Assembly: GCA_020832965.1 (NCBI GenBank) | Contig: JAJHRM010000020.1 | Location: 1-18,892 of the forward strand | Length of the DNA: 18,892 nucleotides | Direction: 5' to 3' | Source of the DNA: Thermofilum sp. | GTDB taxonomy: Archaea; Thermoproteota; Thermoprotei; Thermofilales; Thermofilaceae | Part shown: positions 1 to 6,752 of the stretch, in pieces | Numbering within the stretch: the first letter of the stretch is position 1 | Layout of the letters: each line of letters opens with the position of its first letter | Notes under the pieces: generated by a model | The model's input: only the letters and a program-made list of their open reading frames with translations | What the model was told of the DNA's origin: nothing | Databases searched by the model: none | Program-made: the position numbers and the translations under genes

Positions 1-2
1 AG

Positions 3-1229
3 GATCTGGACGCGGTCGTTATTACGCATGCACACCTAGATCACATCGGTGCCCTACCTGTGCTCTTCAAGCATGGCTACAGGGGGCCGGTCTACATGAC
101 TGAGCCGACGCTGCACTTGGCGAAGCTTCTTCTAGAGGACTACGTTAAGGTATCCGAGCGCGAAGGTAAGGACCCGTTGTATTCGATGAGAGACATCAAT
201 TCGATGATCCTTCACACTTATACGTTGACTTATGGCGAAGTAACTGACATCGCCCCTGAAATAAGGTTAACTTTCTACAGGGCTGGGCACATCCTGGGAT
301 CCGCTATGATACACTTGCATATAGGGGAGGGGCTAATAAACATCGTATACACGGGGGATGTCAAGTATGCTAGGACAATGCTGCTGGACCCTGCGTACAA
401 CAAGTTTCCAAGAGCAGAGGTGCTTATTATTGAAAGTACGTACGGCTCGAGAACTGACGTCCTGCCAAGCGAGGATGACGCGAAACTGGAACTCGGGAAA
501 ATAGTGCTGGAGACCGCTCAGCGCAACGGGGTTGTTCTCATCCCAGTTTTAGCTGTTGGCAGGGCACAGGAGGTTCTACTGGCGCTCCTAGATCTGATGA
601 AGAGGCGAGCCGTACCTCAACTACCGATATTCATTGAGGGGATGATAGATGAGGTCTCGGCAGTGCATATGACCTTCCCGGAGTACTTATCTGCCGCGGT
701 ACGTGAGATGATCCTTCGGGACGAGAACCCGTTCACGTCAGAGAACATCCACATCATTCGCGGAGAAGCCAGGGAGGATGTCGTAGATAAGAGACCAGCT
801 ATTATCTTGGCAACTTCCGGCATGCTTACAGGCGGCCCCGTCTTGGACTATTTGAGGATGCTGGCTGACGATGAGAACAGCAGCTTGGTTTTCGTTAGCT
901 ACCAAGTCGAGGGCACACTTGGTAGAAGAATTCTTCAGGGTCTGAGGAAGATAACGTTTTCTGATCCCTCAGGTAAAGTCATCACTAAAGACTTAAAGAT
1001 GCAGGTTTACAGGGTTGAGGGGTTTTCGGGCCACAGCGACAGAAGGCAGCTTGAAGCATTTATACGGAGGATGGAGCCGACACCGAGGAAAGTAATCCTT
1101 AACCATGGTGAAAGCAGTAAAATTGAGGAGTTCATGAAGTACTTGGGGAGCGAGTGGTTCAGGAAAAGAGCAAACCTCAGCTTTGAAGTTGCCGCTCCTA
1201 AGAATGGTGAAAGCGTCCGGCTCGTATGA
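3..1229 (+). CDS. aCPSF1 (FttA-type) beta-CASP ribonuclease, 5' truncated by window edge
   Basis: Metallo-beta-lactamase/beta-CASP nuclease of the archaeal CPSF family. In aCPSF1 this enzyme cleaves nascent RNA 3' ends and terminates transcription together with the Spt4/5-bound polymerase. The reading frame is open to the left edge (codons from position 3), so the ATG/GTG-like codon at 60 is internal. The zinc-binding HAHLDH motif is at 27-44, before that codon. Downstream motifs are AGHILGSA, the Asp of YTGDVKY, IIESTYG, the beta-CASP segment IPVLAVGRAQE, ATSGMLTGG, the GFSGHSD motif and a final NHGE histidine motif. About 408 residues are visible. Full aCPSF1 is roughly 640 with two N-terminal KH domains, so the missing part should be the KH domains and start of the MBL domain. 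Resemblance to aCPSF1 rather than aCPSF2 rests on GMIDEVSAVH, the EYL segment and ENPF. It converges on the PUA gene, with 7 nt between stops. Confidence 0.9.
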   Translation, partial: DLDAVVITHAHLDHIGALPVLFKHGYRGPVYMTEPTLHLAKLLLEDYVKVSEREGKDPLYSMRDINSMILHTYTLTYGEVTDIAPEIRLTFYRAGHILGSAMIHLHIGEGLINIVYTGDVKYARTMLLDPAYNKFPRAEVLIIESTYGSRTDVLPSEDDAKLELGKIVLETAQRNGVVLIPVLAVGRAQEVLLALLDLMKRRAVPQLPIFIEGMIDEVSAVHMTFPEYLSAAVREMILRDENPFTSENIHIIRGEAREDVVDKRPAIILATSGMLTGGPVLDYLRMLADDENSSLVFVSYQVEGTLGRRILQGLRKITFSDPSGKVITKDLKMQVYRVEGFSGHSDRRQLEAFIRRMEPTPRKVILNHGESSKIEEFMKYLGSEWFRKRANLSFEVAAPKNGESVRLV

Positions 1230-1236
1230 TGCATTT

Positions 1237-1773
1237 TCAAGCCTCTACAGAGGCTTCCCAGATTTCGTCTCCCAAGTAATGCAATGATTTGACGGCTTTC
1301 CCCTTTCCACTGGTCCTTATCTCTTGCGAGCTCATTAAGGAGACGCCCACAGCTATCACCCTTCCTTTTTCAAGCTCTCTTACCAAGACCTTGGCGTTAG
1401 GGCTGAACTCCCCCTCCACTTTTTTAATGCCTGGAACCATGACGTCTGCTCCATTGAGGATCCTGGGGACAGCGCCTGCATCAACGTACACTGATGGATA
1501 GCTGGGATAAACGTTATTTTTGTACATGAAGTACAGGGACGGGATAAGCCCTGCCCCCATGGTTCTGACGAGAGCCAGCGTGCCGTCTAAGAAGTACGCC
1601 TCGCTGACCTCAGAGTGCTTTACTAGTGCTATCTCTACCCTATCCGCCTCGCGTGCTCTCTGGGCATACTCACCTCCAACTTCCCTCATGACTTCGTCCT
1701 CCACCTTCCTCCTGTCTCTCTTACTCAGAAGATACCTCGAAGCTATCCTCAACCCCCTTTGAGACCTGCTCAT
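1237..1773 (-). CDS. PUA-domain RNA-binding protein (COG2016 / MCT-1-like)
   Basis: Predicted RNA-binding protein of the archaeal group related to eukaryotic MCT-1/Tma20, proteins linked to translation initiation or ribosome recycling. The C-terminal half (about residues 88-172) reads as a PUA domain: VYVDAGAVPRILNGADVMVPG, then a strand-rich segment, then KGKAVKSLHYLGDEIW. The basic N-terminus carries RYLLSKRDRRKV, typical of the family. I place the start at the ATG at 1773 because it is preceded by a strong Shine-Dalgarno run (GGAGGGAGG, 1779-1787) with a 5-nt spacer. A TTG further upstream at 1791 lies inside that run. The start is within the end of the EndA-subunit gene (53-nt overlap, different frame), so the two are co-transcribed and probably translationally coupled. 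The identification is good; the exact role is inferred from family membership. Confidence 0.82.
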   Translation of the reverse strand: MSRSQRGLRIASRYLLSKRDRRKVEDEVMREVGGEYAQRAREADRVEIALVKHSEVSEAYFLDGTLALVRTMGAGLIPSLYFMYKNNVYPSYPSVYVDAGAVPRILNGADVMVPGIKKVEGEFSPNAKVLVRELEKGRVIAVGVSLMSSQEIRTSGKGKAVKSLHYLGDEIWEASVEA

Positions 1774-2311
1774 AAGAGCCTCCCTCCACAAGGTAGTACG
1801 TTACTACCCCCTCTTTATCGACTATCGCTACAACTAATTCGCGGTCGCTCTCAAGGGCTCTCCTGAACATCTCCTCAAATTCCGGGAAGCCAACCTTGGT
1901 TCCTTCGCAAAGTATTCGTACTAGTAGCCTTCTCGGCTTATTCTTCTTCTTCCAGTCGATAACGAATTCGTGCGGGTGCACGCCATGCCTCACTATCAAG
2001 GCTCTATTTCTCAAGTCAGCATACACATTTAGCCTGAGCCAAAAGTCGGGATCCTGCCCCGCTGCTAACCTGACTAGATCGCTAAAGCGGATTTCTTCGC
2101 CCTTATCATTTCTCACCTTTAAAATGCCCCTGTGGACTAGGTATGTTGCCTCGACTAGTGATAATTCAAGCTTGGAGTTAACTTTGATGCCGTAACCTCT
2201 TTCTGCTAGCTTTGATGCAAACTCGCTGTCCGTAATTACAACGGTATTTCCGGCTAGCAGCCCCTCACCACTGATTTTCTGGAGTTCCTGCTGAATCTTT
2301 CCCTCCTCCAC
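1721..2311 (-). CDS. tRNA-splicing endonuclease, structural (non-catalytic) subunit
   Basis: EndA-fold protein of 196 residues. The N-terminal domain has the family pattern (SKLAERGYG, LELSLVEATYLVHRG) and the C-terminal nuclease-fold domain has VYADLRNRALIVRHG and VAIVDKEGVVTYYLVE. Archaeal EndA needs a Tyr-His-Lys triad. By manual alignment to the M. jannaschii enzyme these positions are Asp119, Pro126 and Arg157 here, so all three are lost while the fold-defining residues remain. That matches the beta subunit of the crenarchaeal (alpha-beta)2 enzyme, which holds the complex together while a separate alpha subunit, not in this window, cuts the intron bulge. The GTG start at 2311 lies about 26 nt after a TATA box centred near 2337, so the mRNA is probably leaderless. 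It forms a two-gene operon with the PUA gene. The subunit assignment is an inference from the missing triad. Confidence 0.85.
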   Translation of the reverse strand: MEEGKIQQELQKISGEGLLAGNTVVITDSEFASKLAERGYGIKVNSKLELSLVEATYLVHRGILKVRNDKGEEIRFSDLVRLAAGQDPDFWLRLNVYADLRNRALIVRHGVHPHEFVIDWKKKNKPRRLLVRILCEGTKVGFPEFEEMFRRALESDRELVVAIVDKEGVVTYYLVEGGSYEQVSKGVEDSFEVSSE

Positions 2312-2333
2312 GAGAATTGTTAAGCGTGGTTGC

Positions 2334-2342
2334 GATATAAAA
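2334..2342 (-). promoter_or_regulatory. TATA box of endonuclease-PUA operon
   Basis: On the minus strand the sequence CTTTTATATC lies 23-31 nt before the GTG at 2311, the spacing expected for an archaeal TATA box of a leaderless gene. The same bases read as GATATAAAAG on the plus strand, so the site could also fire toward the decayed frame at 2341-2538. Confidence 0.55.
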
Positions 2343-2538
2343 GTGCAGCGCGCTCCCAGAATCGCTACGGGAGATCTTAAGGCCCGTCATCACGCTCTCC
2401 CAGCTCCTCCTCGCTTACGCAGCGGTCTCAGCCCTAATAGCTATCGTCTCCACCTCTCTTCTCCTCCGCTTTGCTGGGAGAGTGGATGCGGCGTCATTCT
2501 CCCCAGGAGGGGGCGAGCAGCGTGGCTCATTGTACTAG
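2341..2538 (+). pseudogene. Start-less membrane-protein-like reading frame, probable remnant
   Basis: After a TAA at 2338 this frame is open to TAG at 2536-2538 (65 codons) but has no ATG, GTG or TTG in its first half. The translation looks protein-like: a polar lead (LPESLREILRPV), one hydrophobic stretch of about 25 residues containing LLLAYAAVSALIAIVSTSLL, then RFAGRVDAASF and a Gly/Pro/Ser-rich tail. This resembles an N-terminal signal or anchor segment of a membrane or exported protein. I do not recognise the family. Another plus frame over the same bases (2343-2615) has a GTG start but a composition unlike a protein. The likely reading is a decayed gene piece; a short gene using a non-standard start is less likely. 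Confidence 0.35.
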
Positions 2539-2805
2539 CTGCTGCTAGCAGCGGCTTCAGCCCCTACTTATCAAGTGGCTTTAAGCCGCAATCTAACGCG
2601 CGGCGGAAGCACTGAGCATAGAGGCGAGGCTACCGGAGCGCGTAAGGGTACTCAGCTTCCTAGCAACCCATGAAAAAGATGCTCATAAACCCTACAACCC
2701 TGCGAAAAGGCGGGGGTGCAGGTGGCGCGGGCACTACGATATAAAACTTCTCACACTGCAGCAGAGACAGCTTCCATGGCGCTCACAACGCGCTATGCAG
2801 CAAAG
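2539..2805. other. Gene-poor stretch with hairpin and a second open but start-less frame
   Basis: The stretch has a 12-bp palindrome GCTGCTAGCAGC near 2541-2552, an inverted pair GCGGCTT (2551-2557) / AAGCCGC (2583-2589), and a plus frame open from 2597 to 2881. That frame contains a protein-like piece (LPERVRVLSFLATHEKDAHK) but no start codon ahead of it and a low-complexity basic tail, so it may be another decayed fragment. A second TATA-like site (GATATAAAAC) lies near 2739-2748. No gene can be supported. Confidence 0.35.
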
Positions 2806-2814
2806 ACATAAAAG
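2805..2814 (+). promoter_or_regulatory. TATA-like box of moaB-moaC
   Basis: GACATAAAAG lies about 40 nt before the moaB ATG at 2850. Transcription would begin near 2836 and leave a short leader of about 14 nt that contains a GGTGA ribosome-binding-like sequence near 2835-2839. Confidence 0.45.
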
Positions 2815-2849
2815 TCCTGCCACGCAGATGATGCTGGTGAAGTTTAAGC

Positions 2850-3404
2850 ATGGACAAGCATGCCCCCGCCGGGGTGCATGAGCATAAATCCAGGGCCACC
2901 AAGAATCTCAGGTATGCTTTTGTAACCGTTAGCACTTCTCGTCACGAGGCTAAAACCAGGGGGGCATTCATTCCAGACTTGTCGATTGAGATAGCCAGGA
3001 AATTAATCCAGGAGAACGGCGACACCCTTGTAGACTACATCCTAGTCCCAGACAATCCTAGGCTACTTCTTGAGGCATTCTCTGAACTTATCAGCAGGAG
3101 CGACGTAGACGTCATAGTGTTTAGCGGCGGCACCGGTCCCTCCTCCAGCGACATAACAATTGAAACAATTAAGCCCCTACTCCAAAAAATCCTTGTTGGT
3201 TTCGGTGACGTATTCCGCTATCTCAGTTACCAGGAGATTGGTTCCCCAGCGTTTCTGTCGAGCACTGTTGCCGGAATAGTTTCGGGGAAACTTGTATACC
3301 TTCTCCCCGGGTCCCCAAACGCAGTTAAGCTAGCATTAGAGAAACTCATCTTGCCGGAAAGCGGGCACGTACTCTCGCTGGCTCGGGGGGATAAGCATGT
3401 CTAA
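2850..3404 (+). CDS. moaB: MoaB/Mog-type molybdopterin (tungstopterin) adenylyltransferase
   Basis: MoaB/Mog family protein of 184 residues. Members adenylylate molybdopterin before metal insertion; in hyperthermophiles the pathway usually serves tungsten or molybdenum enzymes. Family motifs are visible in order: FVTVSTSRHEAKTRG near the N-terminus, VIVFSGGTGPSSSD (the GGTG loop and conserved Asp), a YQEIGSPAFLS segment matching the usual EIG-x-x-A-x-L-S motif, and LVYLLPGSPNAV. A polar extension of about 20 residues precedes the domain. The GGTG region has SSSD where many homologues have an Arg before the Asp. The gene overlaps moaC by 8 nt (ATG of moaC inside the last codons), a typical co-translated pair. 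MoaB and MogA cannot be separated by eye; for an archaeon MoaB is the usual label. Confidence 0.9.
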   Translation: MDKHAPAGVHEHKSRATKNLRYAFVTVSTSRHEAKTRGAFIPDLSIEIARKLIQENGDTLVDYILVPDNPRLLLEAFSELISRSDVDVIVFSGGTGPSSSDITIETIKPLLQKILVGFGDVFRYLSYQEIGSPAFLSSTVAGIVSGKLVYLLPGSPNAVKLALEKLILPESGHVLSLARGDKHV

Positions 3405-3852
3405 GCCGGGACACGTGAGGATGGTTGACATTACAGAAAAAGAGGAAGTTTACAGGGAGGCGACTGCCGAGGGGGTAATCAGGCTGCGTAGAGAGACCCT
3501 AGAGAAGATTAAGCGGGGCGAAGTTCCTAAAGGCGATGTAGTCTCCGTTGCAAAGACTGCAGCAATACTCGCCGTCAAGAAAACATGGGAGATGATTCCC
3601 CTCTGCCACCCCATACCAATCACCTTCGTAGATGTGAATGTGGAGCTTCAGGAGGATGCTGTTAAAGTGACCGTGAATGTGAGGACAACTGCAAGGACAG
3701 GCGTCGAGATGGAGGCATTAACGGGCGCCAGTGTTGCACTCCTTACCGTGTGGGACATGGTTAAGGCGCTGGAGAAGGATGAGCATGGACAGTACCCGTA
3801 CACGGAAATTTCCTCAATCAGGGTTGTCGAGAAGGTGAAAAAGGAGAGGTAA
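3397..3852 (+). CDS. moaC: Cyclic pyranopterin monophosphate synthase MoaC
   Basis: MoaC of 151 residues, the full family length. With MoaA it turns GTP into cyclic pyranopterin monophosphate, the first stable intermediate of molybdopterin or tungstopterin biosynthesis. Diagnostic motifs are MVDITEKEEVYREA at the N-terminus, KTAAILAVKKTWEMIPLCHP (substrate-binding Cys-His-Pro), TTARTGVEMEALTGAS and ALLTVWDMVKALEKD with the conserved Asp-Met and Lys-Asp. The start ATG at 3397 overlaps the moaB stop and has a G-rich Shine-Dalgarno run (GGGGGG) 6 nt upstream, which explains efficient coupling. The gene ends 6 nt from the converging moaE stop. The partner moaA is not in the window. Confidence 0.96.
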   Translation: MSKPGHVRMVDITEKEEVYREATAEGVIRLRRETLEKIKRGEVPKGDVVSVAKTAAILAVKKTWEMIPLCHPIPITFVDVNVELQEDAVKVTVNVRTTARTGVEMEALTGASVALLTVWDMVKALEKDEHGQYPYTEISSIRVVEKVKKER

Positions 3853-3858
3853 AAATCA

Positions 3859-4326
3859 TCATTGCTTGCTTTTCTGCCTTGGCACCCTCATCCCGTCGCC
3901 TACTATCCAGAACTCTCCGTCCTCTCTCTTCTCCAGCTTCCATACGTATGCTTCATGCTTCACACGTTCAAGGGTGGATTCAAGTACCCTTATCGCCTCC
4001 TTTCTCGCTTTAGAGGCAACAGCTATGAATAGCACTGGTTCTCCTGGCAGAGCTTCGCCTCTCTTGTGGTAGATCATTACCCCTTGGAGACTATTTTTCT
4101 CAAGTTCTTCCCTGGCGATTTTTTCGAGGCTTTGGGTAGAGTGTGGTTCGGCCGTTTCGTAGCTTAGGCTAAAAACTCTGAACACCCCTACTTTGCCCTT
4201 TACCCGCCCAATAAAGATCGCAACTGCACCAGCATCCTCCCCAAGACTATTCAGGAACTTTCCGAGAAGCTCGTCGGGGTTCACTTCCTCGACGAATCCC
4301 GCGGAAAGCCTGTTCTCTTCACCCAT
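3859..4326 (-). CDS. moaE: Molybdopterin synthase catalytic subunit MoaE
   Basis: Large subunit of molybdopterin synthase, which with MoaD thiocarboxylate adds two sulfurs to cyclic pyranopterin monophosphate. The 155-residue length fits. Visible family features are the N-terminal GAVAIFIGRVKG strand-loop, LSYETAEPHS, a central YHKRGEALPGEPVLFIAV segment, and the active-site stretch RVKHEAYVWKLE near residues 122-133, in which both lysines known to be essential in E. coli MoaE appear conserved. It follows moaD by 3 nt, so the two synthase subunits are translated together. A GGTGG sequence near the end of moaD can serve as its ribosome-binding site. It sits tail to tail with moaC, so the pathway is split between two converging operons. 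Confidence 0.94.
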   Translation of the reverse strand: MGEENRLSAGFVEEVNPDELLGKFLNSLGEDAGAVAIFIGRVKGKVGVFRVFSLSYETAEPHSTQSLEKIAREELEKNSLQGVMIYHKRGEALPGEPVLFIAVASKARKEAIRVLESTLERVKHEAYVWKLEKREDGEFWIVGDGMRVPRQKSKQ

Positions 4327-4329
4327 TTT

Positions 4330-4584
4330 TCAACCACCGGAAACTGGGGGCGCTATCACTACGCTGCACTCAGCTGGCAAATACTCGTTCTGGTCTAAAC
4401 GTTTCCCATTAATTAAAACTATGAGGTCATCGCCTAAGATGCTGGAGAAGTTGTACTTCCTGTCCAGGGTCTCTAAGAGCTCGCCAAGTGTCACCTGATC
4501 ACTCTCAAAGATTATTTCCTCGTAGTCTTTGCCGACCTTGTCGCGGACAATTGAAATGTACCTTACTCTCACCCTGAGCGTCAT
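4330..4584 (-). CDS. moaD: Molybdopterin synthase sulfur carrier subunit MoaD
   Basis: Ubiquitin-fold protein of 84 residues ending in the diagnostic Gly-Gly (APPVSGG), whose C-terminus becomes a thiocarboxylate that donates sulfur in MoaE. The beta-grasp pattern is visible: RVRVRYISIVRDKVGKDYEE, then VTLGELLETLDRKY, then DLIVLINGKRL and CSVVIAPPVSGG. The family is related to ThiS and to archaeal SAMP modifiers, but direct adjacency to moaE (3 nt) strongly favours MoaD. It starts 6 nt after the stop of the M20 peptidase gene, which puts it in the same transcription unit. An E1-like activating enzyme is not present in the window. Confidence 0.94.
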   Translation of the reverse strand: MTLRVRVRYISIVRDKVGKDYEEIIFESDQVTLGELLETLDRKYNFSSILGDDLIVLINGKRLDQNEYLPAECSVVIAPPVSGG

Positions 4585-4590
4585 GGCTTG

Positions 4591-5796
4591 TCACGCCTTG
4601 AGAAACTCGACCATGAATTTGCGGAAGCATTCAATGTCCTCGAGATACACGAACTCCCCCTCTGAGTGTATGTTTGTCCCCTCCCGTATTGTTCCAAACG
4701 CGATAACGTCCATACCGTACTCGTCGAAAAACGTGCCATCGTTGCCTCCTAGCTCTGCTGCCACCCTGGCTTCCCTACCCTTAACCTTGCTCACTGCCGA
4801 CAAAACCTTCTGCATGAAGAACTGGTTTTTGGTGTACCATCCTCTTTGCTTATTCAGCAACTCTACCTCTAGTGCCACTCCGCGCTTCATCGCTACTGCG
4901 GAAATAGCTCCGAGAAGTTCCCGGATAGCCTCTTCAATATCCTCCTCTGGGAGAAGCCTCATGTCGAAGCCTGCCCAGGCTTCCCCGGGAATCCTGTTGT
5001 GCTTCTCAGGCTCTGTTGGCGGCATCTTCAGGATGTTTATTGTAAATCTTCCCCAGACGTACGGTACTGGGCTTCCCGGAGGCGAGGGGAGCTTTGAAAC
5101 CTTAGAACCGCGTACAGCTTTAAACTCCATCAGATCGCTCAGAACTCTAACAAGATCCTCCGCCGCGTTCCTCGCCACGTGCGGGTAACCGGCGTGCCCA
5201 GACCTACCCCTAACTTTGATCCAGCCCTCGACGACGCCGGAGGCCCCTATAGATACGTACTCTGAGCCCGAGTCAACTATAATCACGTGGTCCCACCTAG
5301 CCCCACCCTCTAAAAGCCTCCTGACACCCGTTCCCCCAACCTCCTCATCACCCGTAACAATGACTACTGGGTTGTAGGCCAGCTCCACGCCTGATTCCTT
5401 GACGTCCACGAGACCAGCGATCGTCGCTACAATTCCAGACTTATCATCTGCTGCTCCTCTTCCATATAGCTTTCCATCCCTAACTCTAGGAGTGTATGGG
5501 TCGATTTCTTCTCCATTTATCCTCCAGGGCCCCCTCGCCGGCACAACGTCATAGTGGGTGACGAAGGCTACTGAGGGCTTCCCTCTAGGAGCGCTCGGCA
5601 GAGTAACTACTAAGGTTGGGATTTCACCCCCCTCAAGCTCAAGTTTTTCAACCTTTAACCCGCTGGACTCCGCTATCGTGGCGGTGGCTTCTGCGGCTTC
5701 ACGGTAATTCTTCCTGACCACCCTATTCTCGTGATAGTAAACCTCTGAGGGTATCTTGACAAGCTCGCTTAACGCTTGAACGACGTCAAGGGGCAT
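4591..5796 (-). CDS. M20-family metallopeptidase (ArgE/DapE/ACY1-like)
   Basis: Cytoplasmic two-zinc amidohydrolase or peptidase of 401 residues. Metal-binding and catalytic motifs in order: THYDVVPA (His81), LYGRGAADDKSG (Asp117 bridging ligand), TGDEEVGG (Glu151 catalytic base, Glu152 ligand), VDSGSEY (Asp175) and a C-terminal NIHSEGEFV histidine. A dimerisation lid starts near residue 195 (VEGWIKVRGRSGHAG). Homologues include succinyl-diaminopimelate desuccinylase, acetylornithine deacetylase and lysine-biosynthesis LysK-type enzymes; substrate cannot be read from sequence. No arginine or lysine biosynthesis genes are nearby, so a general carboxypeptidase or aminoacylase role is as likely. 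It lies 32 nt after prs and 6 nt before moaD. A TATA-like GATTTAAATC overlapping the prs stop (about 5827-5836) might give it its own promoter, and GGAGGGAG lies upstream of the ATG. Confidence 0.85.
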   Translation of the reverse strand: MPLDVVQALSELVKIPSEVYYHENRVVRKNYREAAEATATIAESSGLKVEKLELEGGEIPTLVVTLPSAPRGKPSVAFVTHYDVVPARGPWRINGEEIDPYTPRVRDGKLYGRGAADDKSGIVATIAGLVDVKESGVELAYNPVVIVTGDEEVGGTGVRRLLEGGARWDHVIIVDSGSEYVSIGASGVVEGWIKVRGRSGHAGYPHVARNAAEDLVRVLSDLMEFKAVRGSKVSKLPSPPGSPVPYVWGRFTINILKMPPTEPEKHNRIPGEAWAGFDMRLLPEEDIEEAIRELLGAISAVAMKRGVALEVELLNKQRGWYTKNQFFMQKVLSAVSKVKGREARVAAELGGNDGTFFDEYGMDVIAFGTIREGTNIHSEGEFVYLEDIECFRKFMVEFLKA

Positions 5797-5828
5797 GGCG
5801 CATCACTCTTTTAGCTCCCTCCTGAGAT

Positions 5829-6716
5829 TTAAATCATTTCATCGATTAACTCTCTTATGCCTCTAGCTAGAGCGGGGGCCACTGAGATCTTAGATACGGG
5901 CGAGGGCACGGTATCCGTTGCCACAACCTCCTCTACACCTGCGTAGTAGAGCCTGTCCAGCGCTCCCTGAACCATTACTGCGTGTGTGCAGGCAGCTTTA
6001 ACGCTCCTCGCACCACTACTTAGCACGCTTTTTGCCGCATGCGATATAGTGCCGCCGGTGCTTATAATGTCGTCCACGATGATCACTTCCTTGCCTGACA
6101 CATCGATGCTCTTGGGGGTGATTTTCACCTCGCCGGTCACCTTATCCCTCTCCTTGACTAGGTAGTCGAACTCGGCATTCATGCACTCAGCAACTTTTCT
6201 GGCACGCTCAACCGCGCCAAGGTCGGGCGCCAGTATGAGTGGATTAGCAACTTTACCCCTAAAGTATGATGCAAATTCCTCAAATGGCAGCACGTTCCTG
6301 GAGGGGACAGATAAGAATTCGTTAAGTACTCGTGGCTGGTGGCAATCCACCGTGACTAGCCCGGAGACCCCCGCTGTCTCTAGAGACCTCAAAACAACCT
6401 TTACGCTTATCGGTTCTCCCTCAAGGAAGCGTTTATCTTGCCTCGCGTACGCCAGGTAGGGTATGACTGCGATTACGCTTCCTTCAGCGTAGGCTGATAA
6501 AGCCTCGGCTGCTAGCAGTAGCTCTAAGAACCTCTTTTCCTGGCTAGGGAGCATTGTGGCTACGAGTACTGCTAAGCCTTTCGGCTTCGAGGGGACCCTC
6601 ACGTAGATTTCTCCGTCTGGAAAAGTCTTCTTCTCCAGGAAGACTAATTCGTCGCCGATTTTTCTCGCTATCTGCGCGGCGAGCCCATTCGAGTGTTCAA
6701 GAGAGTAAACAGTCAT
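5829..6716 (-). CDS. prs: Ribose-phosphate pyrophosphokinase (PRPP synthetase)
   Basis: Makes PRPP from ribose-5-phosphate and ATP for nucleotide, histidine and tryptophan synthesis. The protein of 295 residues is the size of archaeal class enzymes. Motifs: FPDGEIYVRVPSK, PYLAYARQDKRF (catalytic-flap region), VTVDCHQP, ILAPDLGAVERA, YLVKERDKVTGEV and the PRPP-binding loop EVIIVDDIISTGGT. The frame extends upstream to 6824, but I choose the ATG at 6716 because the family start (MTVYSLEHSNGLA) is there and a TATA box lies 23-31 nt ahead of it. The upstream extension reads into the GC-rich element at 6753-7145 and would be untranscribed. rpiA at 17747-18493 makes its substrate. It probably heads the prs-M20-moaD-moaE transcription unit. 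Confidence 0.94.
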   Translation of the reverse strand: MTVYSLEHSNGLAAQIARKIGDELVFLEKKTFPDGEIYVRVPSKPKGLAVLVATMLPSQEKRFLELLLAAEALSAYAEGSVIAVIPYLAYARQDKRFLEGEPISVKVVLRSLETAGVSGLVTVDCHQPRVLNEFLSVPSRNVLPFEEFASYFRGKVANPLILAPDLGAVERARKVAECMNAEFDYLVKERDKVTGEVKITPKSIDVSGKEVIIVDDIISTGGTISHAAKSVLSSGARSVKAACTHAVMVQGALDRLYYAGVEEVVATDTVPSPVSKISVAPALARGIRELIDEMI

Positions 6717-6738
6717 ACAGAGAGAAAATGGCATAAAG

Positions 6739-6747
6739 ATAAAAATG
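6739..6747 (-). promoter_or_regulatory. TATA box of prs
   Basis: Minus-strand ATTTTTATC is centred about 27 nt before the ATG at 6716, predicting a leaderless prs transcript. The adjoining B-recognition region (about 6748-6755) is at the very edge of the repeat element that starts at 6753, so the element could influence prs expression. Confidence 0.6.
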
Positions 6748-6752
6748 TTAGT

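Noticed and set aside
60..62. Codon at 60 as the start of the beta-CASP nuclease
   Set aside because: The frame continues to the left edge and the essential HAHLDH metal motif lies before this codon, so the gene starts outside the window.
2551..2590. GGCTTCAGCC shared with 18709-18718 as a repeat pair
   Set aside because: Only a 10-base word is shared, it is near-palindromic, and flanking similarity is too short to separate from chance.
2343..2615. Plus frame of 90 codons with a GTG start before moaB
   Set aside because: His/Pro/Arg/Ser-rich without motifs; the neighbouring frame with a hydrophobic helix is more protein-like, though start-less.
4529..5188. Long plus-strand frame opposite the M20 peptidase and moaD
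   Set aside because: It is antisense to two well-identified genes, rich in Ser/Leu/Thr as shadows usually are, and has no recognisable motif.
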